Positions 36,448 to 49,119 of a stretch of 64,000 bases of DNA are shown in pieces (positions within the stretch are counted from its first letter, which is position 1; every line of letters starts with the position of its first letter). Below the pieces are notes generated by a model. It saw only the letters and a program-made list of their open reading frames with translations, ran no database searches and was not told where the DNA came from. Origin of the DNA: Diadema setosum (taxonomy: Eukaryota > Echinodermata > Echinoidea > Diadematoida > Diadematidae). The DNA lies in NCBI RefSeq assembly GCF_964275005.1, contig NC_092705.1, positions 16,271,385 to 16,335,384 on the forward strand, written 5' to 3'. The translations under genes were made by a program, and so were the position numbers.

Positions 36448-39400
36448 CAGGCGCGGTGGAGCACCGCAATTTGCATCTCATTATCGCCCCGTTCTATTTG
36501 AATTTCCAACGGGCATCCACGGCTGCCCGAAACTGTGTGCATGAAAAAGTCAAATCTTTACCTTCTTCTTGTGCCGCTATGCGTGCCGCTAGTAAACTCA
36601 AACTTCCCACACTATCTAAGTTTTTAAAAACCTTCCTTTTGATGAAAAAATTATGAAGTTTGCTGCACTAGAACTTGAGATATTAAAGCGTTTTGAAAAT
36701 CACCTCTCGCAAAACATGCTCTCTGTTTTTTTCCGACTGGACTATGGCCGGGCTCCAATGTGTCCGAAACTGGCAACATAAGTTCATCAGGCCTCAATCC
36801 ATATATGGTGAAAGTTTTCGCTTTGTACCACCTGTACTTTTTGAGAAATCAACTTGTTTCTACAGGGTTTGGAATAGAAAATTGTAGTCGGCGAAACAAT
36901 TGAAAATGACGTCATTTCTTTTCCCGTAATATTGGGCATGCGTGTGGTACGTGAGATTCAGGATTTCGTGCTCATTGTTGGTTTGCATGTGACGCAGTCA
37001 ATTTTGCTGAGTGTCGCACGGCGGTGATTGCTGAGCTGCTGCCGCGCACGCTGCATGCAGCAATGCGTTGTGTGTGCTGTGACATGCAACGCCACAGTGA
37101 CGCGATTAATTATACATGGGACCGACCTGTACGCTTTGCGTTCGTGTCATTTTTGACATCACCTTCTGTTTTTTCCGACACAACCATGGCCGGGAATATT
37201 ATGGTATGAAATTTAAAATGCAAGCAGGGCAATTCCATAAATTCGGACGTACATTTTGAACACATTAATAAGCTGCCAAACATACAAAGATTGAGAATAT
37301 GAAACTATTTTCTGGCCATGATATGACAAGTGGTTAGTAGAAAACAATTAACTATGAAAAAATTATGTCAAGACCTCAGTGACCTTGGAATGATTAAAAA
37401 ATAGCATGTGTTCGGACGTACACAGAAAAAGTGAATTTTCTGACTTCATAAGTTCAGTCACAAAGTTCTGTGAAGTATGCAATATTTTTCTAAATATTCA
37501 CATTATATCAGTTAAAGTAGATGTGAAATGATGTAGAAATGTAAAAAGAATTAGGAATTTAAACAATTAACATGGAAATTATTATGTTTGTTTTTTGTTT
37601 CGGACGTACAGTTTCGGACGTACACGACCGCCGTTTCGGACGTACACTATGTACACCCTCAACAACACTTATAATAAATGCAAAAAGAAATTTGTTACAT
37701 AACTATTATTCATCCTAGGCCCTTCTCAGATGATAGCACTTGTCTATCATGTCAGCATTACCAGTGTAAATGAATAAAACCTCTTCAGAACATGAAAAAT
37801 ACTGTATACATAGGGTCTGTGCATTATCAGCTGCCTTAATACATGTAACAATATTCAGGCATGATAAGTACATCATGTATATATGTACTTGTACAAACAG
37901 GTATTACAGAACCAGAATTCTAATATCAAACTTTGTGATTATAACACAAAATACAGCCTAAAAACTTACTGGCCAGAACAACAGAAACACATGTGCTGCA
38001 ATCTGTAGGTAACCAATTACTATATTAACTATAGACACATTATATTTCTGTTTATTTTTTTTTTTCACAATGTGATAAAGGTACAAAATAATGTACGGTC
38101 AACGAAGTACTGTACCAGATGCATTTATTTGCAAACAGAAAGAAAAATAAAATTTGTGGAAAATCAAAAGATTTACATGAAGTAGCCAATAACTGTTTGT
38201 AACATACTGACTAGATATCTGTTACATGTACTATGTGTATGTATACCATGGTGGCAAAACAATACATTTTTTTTTACAGACAACAGTAGAGTAATCCTAA
38301 CACAATGGATATTGTTCATGGGCAAGTCAAAGCTATTTGATTTTGCCATCTTAAATGGGAAATAAGAGTAAAAAATAGGCCTGTTTTGCCAATATTAGAA
38401 TTAAACCCTAGTCTATATTAAAGCATATTGCAGTTAGTAAACAACGACCTTTACAAATATGGAAAAAAAATAATCAAAAGAAACCATTTGCTGATTACTT
38501 TATGTTGATTCAACAGTAAGTACATGTATTGGACCAGAACATTTTACATGAATTTTTACTCTGTTCTCAAGACTCTCTGAACTTACAATGAAAAGACCAA
38601 AGCAAAAATTGCACGGTCACATTCAATTTATGAGTGATTTATGTATTAAACACAACATTCAGTGTAATTTAAACATTATGGGTTCCTTTTTGTGAGACAA
38701 GCTCACAGAAACATGCATGGTAATGTACAAAATGTATGAAGAAAGTATCATATGGAACAGTTTTGCATTAGGCTTGGAATATTCTGGTAATCAAAGGCCT
38801 TTTGATGTTGTTTTTTATATAGAATATTAGATTGAGTGAAATGTTATTGAGTACCTGCTAAACAATGGGCTCTATGCAGTGTACTTTTGTTGCATAATTT
38901 ATTTTATGGATAAATCTTATTCACTCTGAAATATTTATCATTATAAATCACTAACACTATAATAACCATTTTTATGGCATGACCTGCTCCAGTACTCCTT
39001 CGGCAGCAACATCAGTCTGTAATTTTCAAATGAATGGTTAAAGCGCATGAAGGTAAATCACAAATTAGACAGGGCTGCACACTAACCCATTTTTTCTACT
39101 GGTAGGACTGGTCTGTCAGACCAGTAGGTACCCAGTTTTTCCATCTTTTACTGGTTCATTCCTTTAAAAAATTACTGGTCCGACAGTAATTTTTACTTGT
39201 CCTGGAGACCATCGGACCAGTGCCAGTGTGCAGCATTGAATTAAATCATTAAATTAAAAAAATATGATATGACATAGATACAGTAGACCATGAAACCGAT
39301 TTTGAAAGAAGACAGGATATACATCATACCTTTGTCAAGAAAATTGACAAAAGGTTTAGGAACTAACCGAAGTGAATTGAACATTGTATGTCTATGAGGT

Positions 39401-40947
39401 CTTAGGTCGTAACGATGTATATCATATTGTTGTCTAAATTGCAGGCTGTGTGTCCATTAATCTGTAATCAAAATGCATGAAGATGCAGATGATAACTTTA
39501 AGTTACAAGATTAGGATTGTAAACACCAGCTGACAAAAATGGTAGGAAACTACATTGTAGTATTGCAATGTGAACGCAAGGTGATAAGAAGCTGAAATAC
39601 TCAGTCTTGGCCAAAATAGGAGGGTATTTCATACAACAAGCCACCTTCTCTGCTCTATGTCCCACAAGTAAGCAAGTAATCAATATCTGTCCTTGTAAAG
39701 ACACATTGCCTAAACAATGTTCTCTCAGAATTTTGATATATGACCATTCCTTACTGTTGGTGGTTTTCATACATTCCACAGTATCAACTTCAAACCACGC
39801 TTTCCGTTCAGCCTAACTTGTTTGTGTGCACACATACATGGACAGAATTTGTTTATTTAATAAATAATTAAAATTTCATTGAATATTAATTATAAACCTA
39901 CTTATACAAGAGGATTAGACACAGAAATGTATTCCTTAAACATTTAAGCTCAATAGGATTGTTTTCAATGGGTTCCAGAGCACAGCAAGAAGTCAACATG
40001 AAAAGTGTTTCGGACGTACAATAAAAGTTGTTTCGGACGTACATAAAATAGTGTACGTCCGAACACATATTTTTTCATTAATTAGAGATAATTACAAAAT
40101 TCTAAAGTTACACATTTGAAAAGCAACAAAAACTTGCTTTGCACTGAGATTTTGTAGTTTACTAGCATTCAAGTTTTTATGTAAGATTAAAAAAAGGTGT
40201 TTTTTTGTTTCGGACGTACATTGAAATAATGCATAAAATAAGAGTAAAGAAGACAACATAAATTGTCACTTTCACATTCTCTACCCTATGGATATGGAAA
40301 AAGTGATTCATTACCTTCATATTTAATGATGTAGTGAGTTGAAAAGTTTTCTTTTCCTTCACAAAAAATATCAAATGAAATAGTGGATTATAAAAGTGGT
40401 TCCAGAGCAGTTGTGAAATGGCTTCATTGAAATTACTCCTGTGACCTTGACCTTGGTTAAGTGCATTTCTAATTTACATTTTTGAACAGTTTAAACAATT
40501 CCCATCAAAATGATGTATAATTTGTGCTGATAATTTCATTTTGAAAAATTGACCCTCTGGTTGACAAATTTATGGAATTGCCCAGCAGATAAATAAATTT
40601 CGGTGTACTTTGTTTGAATGGCGCTTTTGTTCCGCAATCACACTTCGTGAATTTTAGGATGATTTTCGAGGCATATTTTTGGTAATTTTGCTCGCCAGGT
40701 TTTCGCTAAAATTTCACATTTTATCATTGTCAAATCCTTGAATATGTTATATGTGCATATTCGGACATGTTTTCAAATTCAAACTAACTCAATTTTAATC
40801 CGAAAATAGGTTTCCTGAAATTGTTATTAGCTTGAGAAGTTGTTTACTTTTTCTCAACTACGCGAGTACATGTTGTTTACTTTATGCAAATGAGGCTCGG
40901 CTGCCGATGGATTTCTGCGAGATAATTGGGGTGCTCCACCGCGCCTG
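36448..40947. mobile_element. CAGGCGCGG element interrupted by another element
   Basis: Left CAGGCGCGGTGGAGCACC, right the exact inverse GGTGCTCCACCGCGCCTG, with TATA on both sides (36444-36447, 40948-40951; a TA duplication would also fit). Removing the nested element at 37227-40583 leaves about 1.14 kb. The left half carries two copies of a TCTGTTTTTTCCGAC...CATGGCCGGG block (about 36719 and 37162). No protein recognised. Confidence 0.75.
37227..40583. mobile_element. 3.4-kb DNA element with iterated GTTTCGGACGTACA
   Basis: Terminal inverted repeats GGGCAATTCCATAAATT and AATTTATGGAATTGCCC, flanked by AGCA (37223-37226, 40584-40587). The motif GTTTCGGACGTACA or a shortened form occurs near 37242, 37410, 37597, 37611, 37633, 40007, 40030 and 40207, and reversed at 40052: nine copies clustered near the two ends. 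Its right subterminal AGAGGGTCAA...TTTCAAA matches the left subterminal of the 29717 element, so the two are relatives. No transposase recognised. Confidence 0.8.
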
Positions 40948-41130
40948 TATAGATGCATGAGCCCCTTCATGCAGACGTTTCTATGATTCTTGCATACAAA
41001 TCCACGCCTAAAAAGTTCACTGTGGCAAAAAAAAAAATAAAAATAAAAAAATTACTGCAAGGGGTATCTTCAAGGCAATAATATATCTCCACACCAAGAT
41101 GTGGAGCTAGCGAAAAACTAATCGCACTAT

Positions 41131-41422
41131 CAGAGACTCCAACTCTCCCGCTTTTGACGGGAGATCTCCTGCCGAAAGCCCATTTTTGCAAAATCTCTTG
41201 TTCTCCCGCTTGAGATTTATTTTCTCCCACTTGAAATGATTTCTTACTTAGCGTCATCGTATGTTGAAAAATGCTTCTTTTAGTGGATAGCATGAGATAA
41301 CACCTAGAATCCTAGAGCTGGACCCCGGCCTCAAGGAACTTCGCACTTTGTGCACATCAAGTTGGAGTCTCCCGTTTGCTACGGGTTTCAGGCAGGGGAA
41401 TCTCTTGGGGTTGGAGTCTCTG
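41131..41422. mobile_element. CAGAGACTCCAAC MITE, second copy, 6-bp TSD
   Basis: Starts CAGAGACTCCAACTCTCCCG, ends TTGGGGTTGGAGTCTCTG, with CACTAT at 41125-41130 and 41423-41428. Shorter than the copy at 10632 but with the same order of blocks. Confidence 0.82.
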
Positions 41423-41428
41423 CACTAT

Positions 41429-42589
41429 CGGGTTCAGCATATCCTCAACTACTAGCATGCCTCTTGGGAATATAAGCAGCGAAGCAGATGCTGAGGTATG
41501 GGGATAGATGTGATTCTATCAATGTTTACATTAATTTATTGTTGGATTTATGTACTGCTGTTCTGAAAGATATAATGAAAAACTTCCTTTCATGCGATAC
41601 CAAATTTGACAGGATTTGTTACCAGCATGGTCTGGCAATTCTGCAATAAAGGTGATATTTGGCACAAAAATGCGGGGTCATCACAGTGTAGGCGCGCGAC
41701 TCCATTGTGTTTTATGGGACTTGTGTGTTACTAGATAAAATTAAAGGGGTGTGTTTTCGTCCTAAGGTTGGCAGTGCACGATCAGACACCCTAATAGAAC
41801 ACAAAGAACTACCTACAGATCCTACAAGTGCCACTACACCGTAAACCTAATGGAGCATGCAGTTTGTTTTTTGTTTTGTTTTTTAAACAGCAAAGTTATT
41901 GTAATAAGGATGTTTATTTTAATCTATACCAGTTAGTATGGTTAGTTGCCAATATCATCACTGCTCACTCCCAAGCACTAGTGTACAAAATGAACTTTCG
42001 CACCCATTTGTCAAATGACCTCCAAACATCCACAAATTCACTCTAAACATTCAACGGCCTAAAATATTTGTTTCTGAGTGAGATTCCAGTCCAGTAGAAA
42101 AAGAATTTTTCACTGTTTTGACACTGTTACACTTGTCGGAATATGTCGCAGCTGGTTCACTCTGTGATACCTGCGTTGCACAGGAGCAGACAGCGCAGCA
42201 TGGTGTACAAAACACGTTCACAGCAGTAAATGTCGTGACTCTGAATGTACATGTAGCTATCTCACAGCCATCACGCATCAGAAGTTCTTCTATGGTATCT
42301 TTAAAAGAATATTTTTCTGCCTTGCTCTCAGCTTGTACCGAGTCGCGTTAGCGAATGATCGGGATTGTTTGTGTTGTGTGTGTGTGCGTGCGTGCATGCA
42401 TATGTGTGATATGTGTGAGTGTGTGTGTGTGTGCATGAAAAAAATTGTGAAAAACATGGTTATAAGATAAGGATGAAAGAATATATAGCCTTAAAAAAAA
42501 AGGCTAGGAAAAGGGGAAAAATAAAAAGAAAAGATATTTAAAAAAAAGAAACAAAATGAAACAAAAGATTTACAAAATAGAAAGTTCAG
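41429..42589 (-). other. EIF4A intron 1, nothing recognised
   Basis: Non-coding, with a TG-rich microsatellite at about 42371-42433. No exon or clear repeat end. Confidence 0.45.
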
Positions 42590-42978
42590 GCACTGTACAG
42601 TACTGGTTGAGGTGGGGATCCCGGGATTCATGTTTTGAACATTCCTAAGTGAGATAATGAGAAACCTCTTATGAAATATGAAAGAGCATGTAATTTTAGG
42701 ACGGATTCAACGTTTATTTGATGAAAATCAGTTTTCAAATGGCCGAGATATCAAAAAAAAAAAAAAATGTAATAATAAAAGGCGATAGGCCACGCCTTTT
42801 ATTAGGATCTCTTTGTTTCACCTTGTTTTTGGATATCTCAGCCATTCCAAAACCAATTTTCATCAAATAAACTATACCCTTTAGAACATGCTCTTTGACA
42901 TCTCACAGAGTGGTTTCTGAATATCTTGTAAAACGTTAAATGCTAAATCCTCACCTCGACCAGAACTGTACACACCCT
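42590..42978. mobile_element. TTAA-type MITE
   Basis: Same family as 8069-8450 and 19926-20772: GAGAAACCTCTTATGAAATA, GTTTATTTGATGAAAATCAG and the inverse arm, ending GTACACACCCT before TTAA. The left tip is degraded. Confidence 0.7.
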
Positions 42979-43014
42979 TTAATGGAAGGAAAGAAAGAGA
43001 AGCTTGCATTTTAA

Positions 43015-43520
43015 AAGGAACGACAGCATAGTACAAGCAGTGTTGCCCTAATGCTGCAGAAACTACAGTGGCAGTCACTCAATGAACAATGTAACCATGC
43101 TAGAATCACTAATGGCCTTGTGGCTATCCCTGCAGCCCCACCCTACATATTCCAAGCTTTAGAAGGAACAAGAGGTCACCATCTACAAATCCGGCAACAT
43201 CATTGCAGAATCTTAGCATACCTGTATAGTTTCTTCCCAAGTGTGGTCTGTCTATGGAATGCTCTCCCAACCAAATCAGTGTAAGCCCCATCCATTTAGG
43301 TCTTCAAGCACCGCCTCTTGTCAGTCACCCTCCGTTAAAATATCAAGATATTTGGTTTTTACTTGTACTTTTATTTTGCTCTCCCCTTTTAATTTGTGTG
43401 TGTTCACACTGTATTCTGCACTACACGTGTTGCCATGATGGCGCACCTCACTGCACTCAGTGCGACTAGGCCCCCCTATACTCTATTAAAAGGGATGTAC
43501 TTTAATGGAAGAAGAATGCA
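43015..43520 (+). mobile_element. Non-LTR retrotransposon 3' end
   Basis: Reads LQKLQWQSLNEQCNHARI, then GLVAIPA, RGHHLQIRQ and YSFFPSVVCLWNALP. This order is the C-terminal signature (LxW.SL...RGH...SFFP...WN.LP) of jockey/CR1-type LINE proteins. A stop follows a few codons later, then decayed sequence and a short GAAGAAGAA tail. Heavily 5'-truncated. Confidence 0.75.
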
Positions 43521-43990
43521 AGGGAGAGATGGATATGTTTAAAAAGAAAAGAGGAAAGCGAAGAGAAAAATATAGACTGATAACAGAAAAGCACTAGGTG
43601 GAATAGATCTAATGAGATGAATTAAAACTGGATGATATTGAAAGCAAAGATTAGGAAGGAAAGAAAGAATCATACAGAAATGAAGAAAAGAATTCATTAG
43701 AATGACACATATTTCATTAAATATGTTTGAGAGGATAGAAAGGAAAGACCCTTGTAGTTGTAGTTGGAGGGAAAAGGAACACATGAAGGAAACAAAGAAT
43801 AGGCAGAAAGTAGCCTACGGTTAAATAGGAAATTGTGAAAGTTTGATAAGATGAAAACCTCAAAGTGAAAGACATGATTGATAGGAAAGAAAGGGAAATT
43901 TGGGTATAGATTCTACCTGCGAATGAAAGAAGTCAAGATATACAGAAAAGAAAGAGAAAGATATAACTATTAAGTGGCAGCACACACTAG
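43521..43990. repeat. Purine-rich (GA) stretch in EIF4A intron 1
   Basis: About 450 bp in which the + strand is strongly biased to A and G (AGAAAAGAGGAAAGCG-like). No defined period and no exon. Confidence 0.55.
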
Positions 43991-45209
43991 TGCACGCGCT
44001 CAATCGCTTTGAAGCTACAACTGCTAATGCAAGACTTGGACGAGGAAGAGGAAAACAATTTTCAGCTTTTCAAGGACACCATACCACACTCCATAGAAAA
44101 AGCTGGAGTGTCGCTACATTCAGACCAAATGATCGACCCCTAGCATGCGCGGAGTGCTTGTGTACAGAGCAGCATTTCAAGTGATCGAGATTTTCCAATG
44201 ATTTTCCAACACTTGTATTGAATCTACAAGTGTTAAAACTAATTGTCTATTTGACTTAGGATCAGATGCAAGCATTTTACTACTTAGTTGACCGAAAGAT
44301 CGGTCTGTAGATCTATATATGGTCGTCGGGGATATGTTCCACGGAGACTGCGTCTGGCTTCACAGATCCCCTCCTCCTCCGGAGAGCAATAATATCAAAC
44401 AGAAATAAAAAGACTCCTCCGGACAGATGCATCTTTCTGTCTAGTATTTTAGGTAACGTAACTGTTAACAAGGCGAGTTTGTGGATGTTTGGAGATCATT
44501 TGACAAACAGGTGTGAAAGTAAACTAGTGGCTCACTCCCACATATCTCCTTAAAAACAGCACTGCTCTATGACAGGAGAGCAGGGCCAGTCTTTCCTTTG
44601 TTTCATAAAAGATTCAGATTGTGAGAAAGGTGATGAACGAGTTCAGTTGATGATCATTAATGATCACCTTTGACAGAACGTTCTAACCCGATCCCCAAGA
44701 AACATTGGGCGTTCAATAGATTCTAGATGTAGAACATCAGTTTTTCAAACGAATCACTGGTGAAGAGATGAGTTCAGACAAAATGAAAATATCCATAAAT
44801 CCCACTGAATAATGGGAAGTTTCACACCACAGTCTGCGTCTGTAACACTCCGCTCGCCATATTTCGTAACACACATCATTCAGCTAGCTACGCGTGAACA
44901 AGCCGCGCCTTTCTTACACGTGCTGCACGCTCTATTCTAAGCCCTCATACATTCTACGCGCGTGCACACGTCAAGATACATGCGAACTAAGAATCGGCCA
45001 TTGGGGCAGGCGCTACAGCACTCTGAATGAATGAATGAATGAATGAAATGCCGCGCCGGCATTTCTTAACAAATATCATTCTATGACATATAATATGAAG
45101 ATTACATCCAACTGGATTTCTTTTCCACAATATGATAGACTGCTACCACATATATTACTACGTGAAGTTTCGCTTAAATTGACTGTCGAGAAAAAGGTGA
45201 AATTCTTAC

Positions 45210-45235
45210 CTCGGATTATCACTATAGTTGGACAT
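45210..45235 (-). CDS. EIF4A: EIF4A first coding exon (proximal)
   Basis: ATG at 45235-45233, then MSNYSDNP and the first two bases of an Arg codon, followed by the donor GTAAGAATT. Splicing to 35650 gives R|DSPVGK in phase. The length, the MS- start and the split codon agree with other eIF4A genes. The choice is strengthened by a conserved second copy at 53163-53188 with the same length, phase and donor. Confidence 0.82.
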
Positions 45236-45330
45236 TCTTCAAATAACGTGTCTCACGTTGAGAAAGACCGAACGAAGGTTATATCGTTCGGAAGTGTGAG
45301 ACGGTAGTGCGCAATGAAATATACATCCGC
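45236..45330 (-). promoter_or_regulatory. EIF4A proximal 5' UTR and promoter
   Basis: Upstream of the start the minus strand reads ATAACCTTCGTTCGGTCTTTC then TCAACG, about 25-31 bp before ATG. CTTTCTC (45260-45266 on +) has the form of a 5' terminal oligopyrimidine start site, known for several eIF4A mRNAs. Further up is ATTTCATTGCGCACTAC, shared with the distal copy. Conservation between the copies supports function; the TOP reading is inference. Confidence 0.55.
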
Positions 45331-46067
45331 ACAGTCATATAACAACAGATGATATTCATCACATAGGAAAATACGGGAGAAAAATAACGCTAAGATTCTC
45401 GGAAGTACAATTCTGTACTGAAAATTACATATTTTTAGCTTATCCCGTGCATTCCATGCTGATATGCTGAAAAAATGTTAATTGTCAGTGAATTTAGATC
45501 ACCAGCGCATTGATATAATGACGTATTCTCAGTCGGGTTTCCCAATGTGGCCGAATTGCGAAATTTCATTTTGTACATGTGTTGGTGGATTGCCAATTCC
45601 TTGCCCCCTGCATGACAGCCTACATTACAGCTGTTTTTTTTTTTTCATTCGTTTGTTTGTTTGTTTGTTTGCTTGCTTGTTTGCTTGCTTATTTGTTTAT
45701 CTGTGTACAAAATAACTCAAAAAGTTGCGGACGGATATGAATGAAACTTTCGGCAAAAAGTTGTTAATGACACAGGGAACAGATGATTAAATTTTGGTTT
45801 AGATCCGGGACTTTTTTAATCAAGGATTTATTTATTTTTTTTTTGTATGTTTCAGATCGATATGAGGGTCAATAAAGTTGGGAGTTCAAGTTTCGCGCAC
45901 TTGAGGTTTGCTTACGCGCTCTAAGCACGTGCTCTGCTCGGGCGATGCGAGGCGCCGCGCATCTGGAAGCCGATGACGTATAAACAAAAGGCTTCTATTG
46001 GACGATTTTCAGCATAATTATGTGTGTATGGATAAAAATGAACTGCTTGAAGGAGGTCTTTTTTCCC
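45331..46067. other. Upstream of EIF4A; duplicated tract then nothing
   Basis: The part to about 45620 matches the distal copy (TATTCTCAGTCGGGTTTCCC, then CCAATTCCTTGCCC). After it come TTTG and TTGC tetranucleotide runs (45651-45700) and unrecognised sequence. Confidence 0.5.
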
Positions 46068-46310
46068 TTCTTCTTCTTCTGGCTAAGTCTGCCCCCTTCA
46101 ATAAGCTGTTCAATTAGATTCTTGTAGACTGTGTTATTTACATTACTATAGGCCTATATAGAGTTCGCCAATATTTACGAGCACATTACAATTATCATGA
46201 TTATGAAGAACAAAGACTATTTATAGCCACTGCATGTGCGGGTCAACCGATAGTCGGTTACGGAATGGCTCCACATCATCGCGACGGCGCTCTTAAAAAT
46301 GGCTACTCCG
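46068..46310 (-). mobile_element. LINE 3' tail, same family as 55803-56275
   Basis: On + it reads CTTCTTCTTCTTCTGGCTAA, GTCTGCCCCCTTCAATA, CTTGTAGACTGTGTTATTTA, matching the tail at 55803. On the minus strand this is a 3' UTR ending in GAAGAAGAAGAAG. Only the last ~240 bp remain. Confidence 0.75.
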
Positions 46311-48092
46311 CGGGGTCTAAATCCCGGTCGCGCTCACAGAGTGCTTTTCTAGTTTTATTAGGCCTATTATTATTTTTTTAAGGATGTAACTAATCAGACT
46401 ATATTACTTAGGAAACCTATATGTTTAGCTTACTACATTGTCAGTATTTTAGCGATGTAAAAGTGATGATAATTTAAAATAGGCCCTAATCATAACGTGT
46501 AACTGGTAAAGAAACAAAACTTTACATATTTCCAATACAAAACTTTGTATGACGAAATCAACAAATCGGAATAAAAGTAACGATTAGGCCTCATCAGCAA
46601 AAAAAAAAAAAAAAATAGACAAATAAATAAATAAAAAATAGAATAAACAATCTGAACTCATGATATCTTTTTGTCGATCCAATGTTTGCACTTATTTATA
46701 GGGAAGTGTTGGCACAAGCTGAGAGTGCTTGAAGAAGCAGGGACTCACGGATCCCTGTTACCACTCGGGGGTAAAACGGACCCTCCCCCTCCCCTCCCCC
46801 CCCCCCCCCCCCGCCCCGCCCACTCCCCAACAGAAGTTATTCGCTTCGGGAAAACATGTGCGCCTAGCGATCCAAGTGTTTTACTGTTATGAAACAGATG
46901 CGAATTCAAACATAACTCATTGACAACAAAGTCAATTAATCACAGAAGTGAGGAAGGAACAAACAAATCATTCACAACTACATCTATAGAAAGGCACTTC
47001 CTCCCCCCCCCTCCCGTCAGGTTTTCATGAAGTCTGTATACCACTTGCGTATAAATTCCCGATTTTTCGAGACACTATAAGGACGGTAAGTTTTCAAGGG
47101 GGTGGAAATCCAGAAAATTATTGTTGAACGGAGTTTTTTGTGTTTTTTTAAGCGTTTTATTTGCATTGATCTCGTAGGCCTATTACTTTAGAGTCTCTGG
47201 GATCATCTTAGGGAGGAAAGGAAACGTAGGAAAAGGCTAGATTCAAGTGAAATGGAAAAATGGAAACATACCAAAATGAGCGGAAAGACTGCCTTCACCA
47301 CCAACCACGGGCTTCCGCATAAACCTTGGTTGAAAAAAAAAAATGCCTCAACCTTTCTCTCCGCGATGCGCGAGTGCAGTGTATGTGTTTCGTGATCAAT
47401 GCATGCCCGCGACCGCCCGCACTACGCCAATGCTTCCGGAAGTTGTCGAACCCCAGCTGCAACAAATGTCGCATCATTCTGGAAATCATGGTGGTGGTCA
47501 TCAATGATAATATTCTATGTAAATTGTTGAACGGCCTCCCCCCCCCCCTCCCCCTCCCATTAACTAAAAATCAATGACGCTTGCCTTTGAATAAGGAAAG
47601 TCCAGTCAATTAAGACGGGGATCGGATACTAGTAAATGCATTGGGTATTTAACAGCGTGTGACCCGGCGCGGCAGTCGCCCACATGATTTATGTAGACAA
47701 TGCATAACGCTTTATAAAGCTATGTGATACTTGGAATGACAGTAGTTAGAAAGCCTTCGTCATCGCTACGTCACAAACAACGTCAATTCGCAAATATTCC
47801 TGGCTGGAAGATTATCTACATTTCATAGAGCCTAAACTGAAGTCGTTTCGCTTCCTCCCATCTTTCAAAACTAGTGTAGAAAAAAAATAATGATCGGCAA
47901 ACGGGTAAATAAGTGAGTCTTGCCCTGTATGGAAGAGGTGAACTGACGCCTTCATTCCGCCACCGACCTAGTCCCGATTCGGGACTCTGAAGATTGTTTT
48001 TTTTTTTTGTTTGTTTTTTGTTTTTCCACGATTTGCGCCCTCATCCACCACTTTCGGGTTTTCCAGTCCAAGTATAAGTTAGTCGGGTAAGA
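46311..48092. other. Intergenic, nothing recognised
   Basis: Contains poly-A and TAAA runs (46598-46640) and poly-C runs (46785-46812), but no exon or repeat end that I can define. Confidence 0.45.
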
Positions 48093-48699
48093 AAGAGTAA
48101 AATATTACGAGTTCAACGGTAAAATTTTGATCGAAATCGGATGAAAAATCATCAGGAAGTTAAATTTTGAAGTTTCGATATTTTTCAGGAAACAGTACGT
48201 TCTCCTTGAATGGTCAATATGAATCAAAATAATGGTTAAGTGAGCATGTCATCCCCTCACAACTTGCCATATAGGGCCTAGTTTGTACATAGAATTTTGA
48301 AATTTCCAGTTTTTCATTCAAATGCAAATCCTAGTTTATAACTGATCACTTTTCTGAAGAGTTCATTGATTATTAGGCCTATTTGAGTTGACTATAAGTC
48401 TATGGCAGCCTCCGGTGGTAAGGGAATTTACAATCGATTTTATCTTTTGATAAAACGGGGCTCTGGAATAATATCATGCTTCAGACTTCAATGACAGAAA
48501 CACTGAATTTCGTCATTATTTTGAACACGATCAATGAAAAATTGTGAGGTTATGTAAGCTCGTTCATTTGCATTATATCCATTGTATACGAGAACTGTTT
48601 TCCAGAAGTTATAGCAGAACTTCAAAATGTCATACTTGACTTCTTATTTTTCATCCAATTTCAGTCAAATTTTTACCGTTTAACTCGTAAGTTGCTCTT
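48093..48699. mobile_element. Imperfect inverted-repeat element (~600 bp)
   Basis: Left AAGAGTAAAATATTACGAG then TTCAACGGTAAAA, with GGATGAAAAAT. The right end is the inverse: ATTTTTCATCC, TTTTACCGTTTAACTCGTAA, GTTGCTCTTT. Both arms carry GAAGTT and AACTTC blocks. Old, with many mismatches. Confidence 0.6.
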
Positions 48700-48710
48700 T
48701 TTTTTATCAG

Positions 48711-49119
48711 ATTAACTTATATTAACTTATATTCCTCTATTTCTCTCGTTCTCTCCCTCTCTTTCTTATTCATGTTTACTACCTTTAAGATGTAAATATG
48801 TATACAAGTTATGTAAATATGTTTCAGGAGTTTGTATTATGTTACTTGTATATTCTCAATTACTCAGTACATAATTATGAATATTACTCGTCATGGTGAC
48901 CTACAAATTTTACAAGCTATGCTTTTAGTTGGGTCACCCCATTTCCGTTTGTATAAGTACCCTGTTATTCTGTCAATTCATGCTGATATATTACTGTATA
49001 TTATGTGTCAATATATAAACAATATTGCAATGTAAAATGGAAATGAAACGAATAAATTCAATTCAATTCAATTCAATTCAATTCAACTCAATTCAATTCA
49101 ATTCAATTCAATTCAATTC
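48711..49119 (+). mobile_element. LINE-like 3' end with ATTCA pentanucleotide tail
   Basis: AT-rich sequence ends AATGGAAATGAAACGAATAA followed by about 12 ATTCA units (49057-49119). Such a tail of short tandem repeats after an AATAAA-like word is typical of CR1/L2-type LINEs. No reverse transcriptase remains, so the family call is tentative. Confidence 0.6.

Noticed and set aside
36198-36656. Open frame of 152 codons on the plus strand
   Set aside because: Spans a CA microsatellite and the left end of the CAGGCGCGG element; no domain recognised.
37966-37990. Alternative EIF4A first exon with GTAAGT donor in the nested element
   Set aside because: It would read MCFCCSG and fits the phase, but lies inside a transposon and has no similarity to eIF4A N-termini; the exon at 45210-45235 is far better.
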